From JAUIAI01 sp041396685 (GTDB lineage: Bacteria; Pseudomonadota; Gammaproteobacteria; Burkholderiales; Burkholderiaceae_E): a DNA stretch of 64,000 bases. The DNA is taken from NCBI GenBank assembly GCA_041396685.1, contig JAWKYD010000005.1, positions 62,001 to 126,000 on the forward strand, written 5' to 3'. A model generated the notes under the pieces. The model searched no databases. It saw nothing but the letters and a program-made list of their open reading frames with translations, and was not told the DNA's origin. The stretch's first letter is position 1; each line of letters starts with the position of its first letter. Both the position numbers and the translations under genes were made by a program. Positions 44,349-53,200 of this stretch are shown here, piece by piece.

Positions 44349-47300
44349 CGACACTTTCCCTGCGCAAGCGTGCACGCCTGAGCGCGCTCTCCAAACGCGT
44401 GCCAGGCCCGGGTCGGCTGCTGGCGTCCGCGGCCCCGGTGGGCGGCGCCGACCCGATTTCGGCGCCACCCCGCGCCCGCATCGACGAGATCGCGCCGCGG
44501 CTGCTGTTCTCCGCCGACGTCGCCGTGCTGGCCCCGGAGCCGCAGCTCGCCACGATGGCGAGCGAGGTTGCGACGCTGCCGCCCGACGGCGCGGCCGCGG
44601 CCGACTCCGAGCAAGTCCAGCGCAACGAGCTGGTCGTGATCGACACCGCCGTCGCCGACCATCAACAGCTGATTCAAGACTTCGCCGACCAGGCCGACGG
44701 CGACCGCCGGCTGACCTTTCTGATTCTCGACGTCGATGACGAGGGACTGAGCGCGATCGGCGCGGCCCTGGCGGCCGGCGATCGATCCTTCGACGCGATC
44801 CATCTGGTCAGCCACGGCGATGCACGGGGCTTCGAGTTGGGCGCGACCTTCGTCGACGCCGATGCGCTGCGCGCCCACTCGCGCGATGTCTCGGCCTGGG
44901 CGCCGATGCTGGCAGCCGGGGCGGACATCATGATCTACGGCTGCGATCTGGCCAGCGGCACCGACGGCCGCGCGCTGATGACCGACCTCGCGAGCCTCAG
45001 CGGCGCCGATGTCGCGGCCAGCGACGATCGTACCGGCGCCGGCGGTGACTGGCAGCTCGAGGTCGCGACCGGCGCGATCGGCACATCGGCCCTGAGCAGC
45101 GACTGGCAGGGCACGCTCGATCTCGTGCCCGCCAGCGGTGACACGCTCGTGAACGACACCGGCGGCGGCAATCACATGACGCCGTCGTCGGCCGGACAGG
45201 TCGCGACCAATGGTGACAACACGGTGGTGGTGTGGGAGAACAACGGCCGGATCCGCTACCGGGTCTTTGGCGACGGCTTCGACACGGGCCAGCTGCAGAT
45301 CGGCAATGGCGGCGGCAGCAAGGCCGCCCCGGCGGTGGCGATGAACGCCGGCGGCGAGTTCGTGATCGTCTGGACCGATGACGACACAGGCGGCAACACC
45401 AGTGTGTTCGCGGCCCGCTTCGATGCCCTCGGCAACGTGCAAACCAGCGCGGCCACCGACGCCAATGGGGTCCAGCGCGTCAACACGGCCACGTCTGATG
45501 ACTCCCGCGAGGCCGACGTCGCGCTGCGCGACGACGGCTCGTTCCTGGTCGTCTGGACACAGACGCACTGGCTCGCGGGCACGCACGATGTTCACTACCG
45601 CCTGTTCGATTCGGGTGGAACCGGTGCGGCCGCGATCATGCTGGATCTGGACGCATCCCTCCACCAACAACGTCATGCTCGAGTCGTCTGGGACGGTGCG
45701 GGCGGACGCGACCGCTTCGGGGTGCTCTGGATCGAGGACACCGCCGCCGGCAACAAGCTCGGCTTTCGCGAGATCGACTCCGCCGGCGCAACGCCGTCCA
45801 GTACGTGGGAGCTGAGCAACCCGCTCGGTGGCGACGCCTTCGAGTCGGCTGACATGGCGGTGCGCAGCGACGGCACGCTTGCCTGGGCCGCCGTCGCCGA
45901 AGACGGCTCGTCCTCGTTCAAAGTTCTTGGCTGGACCGCCGATCTGTTGGGAACCGATGGCAGCGGCTCGTTGAGCTTCATCGATATCGGCGGCGCAAGC
46001 AGCAACGACTACGCGCATGTGGCGATCGCGGTCGACGCTGCCGACGCCGCGATCGTCGCATGGTCCGACGTGGACACGGACGCCGAGGGCATCTCGGTGT
46101 TCGCCCGCCAGGCCAATGCCTTCTGGCAATTCGACAGCATCTCGCCCATGCGCGTCCCGGCGCATCCGAGCGGCGATCAGCTGTATCCGTCCGTCGCAGC
46201 CGCCGGCTCGCAGGCATCGATCGCATGGTCCGGCGAATCAGCCGTGGATTCGAACGGCACGATGATGCGCACGTTCGACGTCGTCACGCCGGGTCTGACG
46301 ATCCTGGACCAGAACGGCTATCAGACCACGGAGGACGGCGCGGGCAATGTCGCGGCCTTCACGCTGGCACTGACCTCGCCGCCGTCGGATACGGTCATCA
46401 TCACGATCGCCTCGAGCAACACCGGCGAGGCCACGACCTACCCGGCGGCATTGGCCTTCGACGCAAGCAACTGGTCGACGCCGCAGACCTTCACGGTCAC
46501 CGGCGTGCGCGACGGCATCTTCGAACACGTGCCCGTCGACTACCAGGTATTGCTGAGCGTGAACTCCCTGGATCCGGTCTACGGGCTGTTCGGCACGGTG
46601 CCGATCGACATGCTCAGCATCGACGCCGACGAGCCGGTCGGGCCGGTCGCCGACATCGATACCCAGGAAGATATCGTCGATGAGAACGCCGCGGCTGGCA
46701 CGCCGGTGGGCATCACGACGAACGCCGTCGATCCGAATTCGGGCGACGGTGTGCAGTACTTCATCGATACACCCAACGGCCCGTTCGCGGTGGATGCCGG
46801 GTCGGGCGTGGTCACCGTGGCGGACCCCGCTCAGCTCGATCATGAAGTCGCCGCCACCGCCAATGTCGACATCCGCGCGCAGAGCGACGACGGCAGCAGC
46901 AGCGTCGCCAGCTTCGTCGTCACCATCGCGAACGTCAACGACCCGCCCACCGCCGCCGGTTCGTCCATCCTGCTGCAGGCCGGCGGCAATGCGGCGATCA
47001 CGACCGTCGATCTCGGCTATGCCGACCAGGATTCGGACGCACTTGCCGCGATCCGGGTGACGACCCTGCCCGCGACGGGCGTGCTCAGTCTGAACGGCAC
47101 GGCGGTGCAGTCGAACGATCGGATCCCGGTGGCCGACATCGATGCCGGCCGGCTCACCTACGCGGCGCCGGTCGATGCTGCCGGCACGAATCCGACGGAC
47201 TTCGCGTTCACGGTCGAGGATGCGGGAGGTGCCGTGTCGGTCGCGGCCGCGACCATCGCGATCGACTTCAACGCCCCGCCACGGTTCGACAGTCATGCCG

Positions 47301-49069
47301 GATCGACGCAAGTCCAGCTGGATCACGCCGAGAACGGCGTCGACCTGACCCACGTCACGGTCGCAGACATCGACAGCACGACGATCACCACCACGCTGGG
47401 CGGTGACGATGCGGGCCTGTTCACGCTCGATGAGGCCAGCGGCGATCTGCGCTGGCGGGCCGCACCCGATTTCGAGAGCCCCACCGATCTCGACGCCGAC
47501 GGCATCTACCAAGTCACCGTCACGGCGGCCGACGACGAGGGAGGCCAGGCGAGCCAGGCATTCTCGATCCGGGTGACCAACGAGGTGGAGCAGATCGTGC
47601 TGTCGGCGCCGGGACTGGCCGCTTCCGACGAGGATCAGCCGCTGGCGTTCGACGACGCACTCGCGACCACGATCGACGACCCCGATCTGTCCGCAGACCT
47701 GCAGTTGACGATCCGCGCGACACGGGGCACGCTGGCCGTCGGCGCGAGCCCGGCGCAGCTGGACGTCCTGGACCAGGGCGCCGGCGTCCGGCTTCGTGGC
47801 TCGGCCGCCGAGCTGAATCTCGCGCTCGCCGGTCTCGTCTATTCGCCATTGGCCGACGACAACGGGCTGACCAGCCTGACGATGCAACTCGTCGATCGCG
47901 CCTTGCCGACATCGAGCCTTCGCACGGCGTCCGCCACGGTGGCCATCCAGATCGCAGCGGTCAACGATCCGCCCGTGATCGGCGGCAGCGGGGCCACGGC
48001 GCAGCCCGCGGATCAGACCCTCACCCTCACGCCGGCCCTGCTGTCGGCCACCGATATCGAGCAGGGCGCGTCAAGCCTGCGCTTTACGATCGTGCAAGCG
48101 CCGGTCGCGGGCAGCCTCTCGCTGAACGGGTCTCCCCTGCGGGTGGGCGAGTCGTTCACGCAGGCCGACATCGAAGCCGGCCGGGTCACCTACGATGCGC
48201 TTACCGGCGATGCGGCCGACGAGACCCTGCGCTTCTCGGTGAGCGACGGCGCCGGCGGTCTGGTCGATGCGCAGTTGCAGATCCAGCTCCTGAGCGTGGC
48301 CAATGGCTCGTCGGGGTCCTCCGGATTGCCCGGCGCCCAGGCCGGCGCCGGCGAATCCGCAGCCGACGCTTCGAACGATGTGGTCGGTGTGCCCGACTCG
48401 TCGGCGGCATCAGACGCCGGCGGCGATGGCCCTGCGGCATCGTTCGCCCCGCCGCAAACGTCGGGTTCCGGAGGTGGCGAAGGACAAGCCGCCCAGGAGC
48501 CGGAGGCACCGAACGCAGCCGCTTCGGTCGAAGCGCCTTCCGCCCCGTCTGGCGGCGGCTTCGACGGCAGCGCCTATCGACGATCGATGAGCCTCGGAGA
48601 CGCGCAGTCGCGGACCCGCTTCGAGTTCGAAACCAACCGCATCGCGGACACCGCCGTCGTCGACGGTCTGAGCGCCGATCGTGGCCCCGCCATCGCGCAG
48701 GTCGACCGGATATGGCTCGAGACACCGATGGCCGCGTCGCTCGAACACACCTTCGCGAATGCCGGCAACACCTTGCAACCCCAGTTGGTCTTCGACCAGC
48801 GAATCGCCGCCTCCAGCATCGCGGTCAGCACCGGCGTGTCGATCGGATACGTGATCTGGCTGCTGCGCGGCGGTGCGCTGCTGTCGAGCATCATCGCGTC
48901 GATGCCCGCCTGGCGCTCGATCGACCCCTTGCCGGTGTTGCAGAGCCTCGATTCCGGCGCGCGCGCCGACCAGGACGGCGAATCGATCGAATCGATGCTC
49001 GACGCCGCCAACCGCGAGCCGGAACCGTCGGCACACGAGATCGGGCCGGACGAGCAGCCCGGCCGGTGA
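44345..49069 (+). CDS. Giant DUF4347/cadherin-like surface protein A with LEPR-XLL-like motif
   Basis: A 1574-aa protein. There is no classical signal peptide. A LEPR-XLL-like motif reads IAPRLLFSAD at residues 49-58. DUF4347 spans about 94-258, with VSHGD (His157) and IYGCDLA (Cys200). Next come beta-propeller-like VWENNG/VIVWTDDD repeats to about 640, a Calx-beta-like segment, and cadherin and CSPG-type repeats to about 1320. A Ser/Gly/Ala linker follows, then a conserved C-terminal module from residue 1454 with one membrane helix. No RTX nonapeptides are seen. The gene is coupled to the SecA-like gene by ATGA overlap. It is probably a large cell-surface adhesin or matrix protein. Confidence 0.87.
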   Translation: MTTLSLRKRARLSALSKRVPGPGRLLASAAPVGGADPISAPPRARIDEIAPRLLFSADVAVLAPEPQLATMASEVATLPPDGAAAADSEQVQRNELVVIDTAVADHQQLIQDFADQADGDRRLTFLILDVDDEGLSAIGAALAAGDRSFDAIHLVSHGDARGFELGATFVDADALRAHSRDVSAWAPMLAAGADIMIYGCDLASGTDGRALMTDLASLSGADVAASDDRTGAGGDWQLEVATGAIGTSALSSDWQGTLDLVPASGDTLVNDTGGGNHMTPSSAGQVATNGDNTVVVWENNGRIRYRVFGDGFDTGQLQIGNGGGSKAAPAVAMNAGGEFVIVWTDDDTGGNTSVFAARFDALGNVQTSAATDANGVQRVNTATSDDSREADVALRDDGSFLVVWTQTHWLAGTHDVHYRLFDSGGTGAAAIMLDLDASLHQQRHARVVWDGAGGRDRFGVLWIEDTAAGNKLGFREIDSAGATPSSTWELSNPLGGDAFESADMAVRSDGTLAWAAVAEDGSSSFKVLGWTADLLGTDGSGSLSFIDIGGASSNDYAHVAIAVDAADAAIVAWSDVDTDAEGISVFARQANAFWQFDSISPMRVPAHPSGDQLYPSVAAAGSQASIAWSGESAVDSNGTMMRTFDVVTPGLTILDQNGYQTTEDGAGNVAAFTLALTSPPSDTVIITIASSNTGEATTYPAALAFDASNWSTPQTFTVTGVRDGIFEHVPVDYQVLLSVNSLDPVYGLFGTVPIDMLSIDADEPVGPVADIDTQEDIVDENAAAGTPVGITTNAVDPNSGDGVQYFIDTPNGPFAVDAGSGVVTVADPAQLDHEVAATANVDIRAQSDDGSSSVASFVVTIANVNDPPTAAGSSILLQAGGNAAITTVDLGYADQDSDALAAIRVTTLPATGVLSLNGTAVQSNDRIPVADIDAGRLTYAAPVDAAGTNPTDFAFTVEDAGGAVSVAAATIAIDFNAPPRFDSHAGSTQVQLDHAENGVDLTHVTVADIDSTTITTTLGGDDAGLFTLDEASGDLRWRAAPDFESPTDLDADGIYQVTVTAADDEGGQASQAFSIRVTNEVEQIVLSAPGLAASDEDQPLAFDDALATTIDDPDLSADLQLTIRATRGTLAVGASPAQLDVLDQGAGVRLRGSAAELNLALAGLVYSPLADDNGLTSLTMQLVDRALPTSSLRTASATVAIQIAAVNDPPVIGGSGATAQPADQTLTLTPALLSATDIEQGASSLRFTIVQAPVAGSLSLNGSPLRVGESFTQADIEAGRVTYDALTGDAADETLRFSVSDGAGGLVDAQLQIQLLSVANGSSGSSGLPGAQAGAGESAADASNDVVGVPDSSAASDAGGDGPAASFAPPQTSGSGGGEGQAAQEPEAPNAAASVEAPSAPSGGGFDGSAYRRSMSLGDAQSRTRFEFETNRIADTAVVDGLSADRGPAIAQVDRIWLETPMAASLEHTFANAGNTLQPQLVFDQRIAASSIAVSTGVSIGYVIWLLRGGALLSSIIASMPAWRSIDPLPVLQSLDSGARADQDGESIESMLDAANREPEPSAHEIGPDEQPGR
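48821..48943 (+). repeat. Conserved C-terminal membrane module, copy A
   Basis: This segment encodes residues 1493-1533 of giant A. The 41 residues are identical to those encoded at 55063-55185 in giant B. The DNA differs at 14 codons, all synonymous. The module includes one hydrophobic helix (YVIWLLRGGALL core) and the WRSIDPLPVL tail. Confidence 0.9.
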
Positions 49070-49190
49070 CGATCGGGACACGCCGGCCAAGCCGCCAACC
49101 TGGCCACGGCCGAAGCGGCCTGAGCCGACCCGCAGGCAACGCCCCCATCACCGGCTGGAACGGCAATCGAGCCTTCCGTCGGATCGGGGC

Positions 49191-49218
49191 CTGACGTGTT
49201 TCCCGGACTGCCTACGAT
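49191..49218 (+). promoter_or_regulatory. Candidate internal promoter before the second HlyD-like gene
   Basis: CTGACG (49191-49196) and TACGAT (49213-49218) are separated by 16 bases, in the only sizeable intergenic gap of the cluster (49070-49244). Each hexamer matches consensus at 4 of 6 positions. It would allow the adaptor, giant B and the regulators to be expressed apart from the first four genes. Confidence 0.35.
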
Positions 49219-49244
49219 CGAAGAACAGTCCAGGAGTCAGGAAA

Positions 49245-50177
49245 ATGACGAACCTTGCATGGCGGCTGCCGGTCATCGGTGTCGTCGGCGCGATCCTTCT
49301 GTTGCTCGTGCCGGTCCCGGATGCCCCGGCCCAGTCCCAGGTGGTCAACCCACGTGTACCGCCGGACGCCGGCCGCAACCGCGGTACCGGCCCGGCCGTC
49401 GAGAACTCCGACCGCACCGGCTGCCTGATCCAGCCTTCGGTGGTCACCGACGTCGCCGCCGGTGCGCCGGGCGTGCTCGCCCAGGTCGCGGTCGAGCGCG
49501 GACAGACGGTCAAACGTGGTCAGGTGCTCGCCGTCCTCGACAATGATGTCGAGCAGGCGGTCGTCGCGGCCGCGCAGGCACGTGCCCAGGCCAAGGCCTC
49601 GATCTCGGCCGCCGAGGCCACCCGCGACATGGCGCGCCAGAAACTCGAACGCATGCACGCGCTGAACCGGCTCAGTTACGGTGCGCAACTCGAACTGGAA
49701 CTCGCCAAGGGCGAGCTCAAGGTTGCGGAGCACCGGTTGCAGCAGGCACGGGAAGCGGCCACGATCGCCGGGCGCGAGCAAGACGTGGCCAGCCGCCAGC
49801 TGGCACAGCGCGAGATTCGCAGCCCGATCGACGGCATCATCGCGGACCGGCTTCTGGAGCCCGGCGAGCGCGTCGACGGCCGTCCGGTGGTCAGGGTGAT
49901 GAACCTGGACCGCCTGCACGTCGAGCTCGTCTTGCCGGCGGAACGCTTCGGCGCGCTGCATGCCGGCATGAGCCTGGCCGTCACACCCGAGATCGGCGCA
50001 AAGCGCGCCGTCAACGCCACCGTCGACCAGGTCGACCCGTTCGTCGACGCCGCCAGCGCTACTTTCCGCGCCCGACTGACGCTGGCCAACGCCGATCGAC
50101 AGATTCCCGCCGGTGCACGCTGTCAGGTCGCGCTGCCCTCGTCGGACGGGGACGCGCACCGGCAACGGGGTTCCTGA
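49245..50177 (+). CDS. HlyD/RND-type periplasmic adaptor protein
   Basis: This 310-aa protein has an N-terminal membrane helix or signal (LPVIGVVGAILLLLVPVPDAPAQ), a first lipoyl half (LAQVAVERGQTVKRGQVLAVL), a coiled hairpin (about residues 100-175), a second half (REIRSPIDGIIADRLLEPGERV), and a beta-barrel. No ABC or RND pump or TolC is encoded nearby, so it probably works with the M50 and HlyD proteins of this cluster. ATG 49245 follows AGGAGTCAGGAAA. Confidence 0.88.
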   Translation: MTNLAWRLPVIGVVGAILLLLVPVPDAPAQSQVVNPRVPPDAGRNRGTGPAVENSDRTGCLIQPSVVTDVAAGAPGVLAQVAVERGQTVKRGQVLAVLDNDVEQAVVAAAQARAQAKASISAAEATRDMARQKLERMHALNRLSYGAQLELELAKGELKVAEHRLQQAREAATIAGREQDVASRQLAQREIRSPIDGIIADRLLEPGERVDGRPVVRVMNLDRLHVELVLPAERFGALHAGMSLAVTPEIGAKRAVNATVDQVDPFVDAASATFRARLTLANADRQIPAGARCQVALPSSDGDAHRQRGS

Positions 50178-50202
50178 GGACCGTTGCCGTCGGCGATCGA
50201 TC

Positions 50203-53200
50203 GTGCCCAGACGCCCGAGTCAAAACCACCCGCGCGGTCGTCACCGGCGAGAAGCCGCGACGGCCGAGCGGCATTTCTGCCGACGCGCAGGTGCAAGTCC
50301 CCCCGGGCGCGCCCGCGTCGACGAGCTAGCGCCAAGAATCCTGTACTCGGCCAGCGCGATCGCCCCCGGCATCGAACCCCTCGCATTCGCGGATGGTGCC
50401 GAAGTCACGCTCGCCCGCGCGCCCGAGCCGGAACAGGCGGGCGCGCAGCACGCGCTACGGCGCGAACTGGTCGTCATCGATGCCGCGCTCGGCGACTACC
50501 AGGCCTTGCGGGATGACTTCGAGAAGCAGGCGGGCGCCGAACGCTCGCTGACCTTTCTGATCCTCGACGAAGGCGACGACGGTCTCGATGCAATCGGCGG
50601 ACATTTCGCGGAAGCGAACACGCGCTACGACGCGTTGCATCTGGTTGGACACGGCGACGAAACCGGCTTCCAACTCGGGCGATCGTTCGTCGACAACGAC
50701 CTCGTGCGTGCACGCGCGGTGGAACTGGCGGCCTGGGAAAGCGCGCTGGCCGACCAGGCGGACATCCTGATCTACGGCTGTGACGTCGCCGCCGACGCCG
50801 CCGGACGCACGATGCTCGAGAACATCGCAGCGCTCACCGGCGCCGACGTCGCGGCCAGCGAGGATACGACCGGCTCGGTCGCACGCGGCGGCGACTGGAA
50901 CCTGGAGGCGCGGGTCGGCACGATCGACAGCGTCGGCCTCCACAGCGGCTGGGACGGAACACTGGAGGTCGTCGGCACCAATCCCGAGGCGCGCGTCAAT
51001 CCGGCCAATGGCGCGGACAACGCGACCGACCCGCCGTCGACAGGCCAGGTCGCCTACAACGCGGTCAGCGCGGTCGTCGTGTGGGAGAGCGAGGGCAGCA
51101 TCGCCTTTCGCATCTACGGCGGTCCCGGCAACGGCGTGTCGGCGACGGTCGCGGACGAGATCGGCGTCGTACGCGAACAGCCGACCGTGGCCCTGGCCGA
51201 CGACGGCAGCTTCGCGATCGTCTGGGTCGCCGACAACGGCAATGGCGATACCGATGTCTACGCTCAGCGCTTCGACGCCGACGGCACGCCCAAGGCCGCA
51301 CCCACCCGCGACGGTGGCTGGCCGTGGGCCAATGCCAACGAGTTCCGCATCAATGCGGCCACGGCCGGCTCGACCTGGGATCCGTCGCTGGCCATGGCCG
51401 GCGACGGCCGCTTCGTCGTGACCTGGACGCACAATGCGATCGGTGGCAGCCATGTCTCCGCCCGCGTGTTCGACGCGCTCGGCAATCCGACCCTCGGACC
51501 TGCCGATGTCGCCGTCTTCGGCGTGTCGGCCAGCAATTCTCAGCACGGCGCCCGTGTCGCCTGGGATCCGTCGGCGGACCGCTTCGGCATCGTGTTCCTC
51601 GAGCCGTACATGAGCCGCCATGTCATCTACTTCCTCGGCGTGTCGGGCGATGGCAGCCTGATCACCGCGGGGCGGACTTTCAATCCGGACGATGGCGGCC
51701 AGGTGCTCGAGGCCGGCCTGACGATCGCCGAGAGCGGTGAGGTCGTGATGTCGGCCATCTACGACACCAGCGGCACCCGCTCCGTGATCGTCGGCATGGC
51801 CGATCTGTTCACCGAGATTCCGACCTCCGCCACGTTCGCGGTCGCCAATCTGGACAGCCGCAATGCCGCGAACCCGGTCGTCTACGGCGGCGAAACCGCG
51901 CTCGATGTCGCGGTTGGCGCGGAAAACCAGATCCTGGTCAGCTGGCAGGCGAACGACCTCGACACCCCGGGAACGTCGACGGTCTACATCCGCGAGTACG
52001 ACGCCACCCTCCATTCGCCGACCCTGTCTCCGCTGAACGTCCCGGACACCTCGGCAGGCGATCAGAACGCGCCCAGCCTGGCGCTGTGGCGCGACGAAGG
52101 CGCGATCGTCTGGAGCGGCAACGGTGACCAGGCAGGACAGGCGGACCCAGCGGGTACGTTCGTCGTCGGCTTGCAGGTGCAGTTCGCGCTCGGCGCGATC
52201 GTCGACGACGATCCGACCGTGGTGGTGTCCGTCCCCGAGAATGCCGCCGTCGACACGCCCACCGGCTTGACGGCCAAGGCGAAGGACGCGAACCCAGGCG
52301 ACACCGTGGCCTACGCGATCACCGACGCGAACAGCCCTTTCCAGATCGACGCGGCGACCGGCGTGATCACCGTCGGCCCGGACGACCGGCTGGATTTCGA
52401 GACCCGGCCGACGGAGACGATCCACGTCGCTGCGCAGAGCTCCGACGGCTCGTCATCGACGGCCGCGTTCACCGTCGACGTATCGGACGTCAACGACCCG
52501 CCAGTCGGTGTGGATCGTACGATCGTGGCCCAATCCGGAACGGCCCGTGTCCTGACCCTGGCCGACTTTCCGGTCGTCGACCAGGACGGGCCCGCCCTGC
52601 CCGCCGCGATCGCGATCCAGGGCCTTGCCGGTGGCGGCAGCCTGCGCCTGAGCGGTGCGCCTCTGACCGTCTTCCCGGTCACGGTCAGCGCCGCGCAAAT
52701 CAGCGGCGGCGAGCTCGTCTACGAAGCGCCGCCCTCAGCCGTCGGCCCCGACTACGCGCGCCTCGACGTGGTCGTCATCGACGACGGCGGTACGCCGGCG
52801 GCGACCTCCAGCCGGCTGACCATCGATGCCAACGCAGCGCCCGTGATCACCAGCCACGGCGGCCTGGCCCAGGCCTTCGTATCGCATGCCGAGAACGGTG
52901 GTTCGGTCACGACCGTGACCGCGAGCGATCTGGACAGTCTCACGTTGAGCTACGCGATCGTCGCCGGCGCGGACCAATCGGCGTTCGTGGTCGACCCTGC
53001 CACCGGCGCCGTCTCGTTTCAGGCAGCGCCCGATTTCGAAAGTCCCGGCAGCGACGCCGGCAGCAACACCTACGAGGTGACGATCGGGGTCAGCGACGGC
53101 GACGGTGGCAGCGATAACCAGACGCTGTTCGTCACGGTCACCAACGTCGACGAGCCGCCCGGCTCGGCCGATGTCACCCGCGCCATCGACGGCGGGACGC

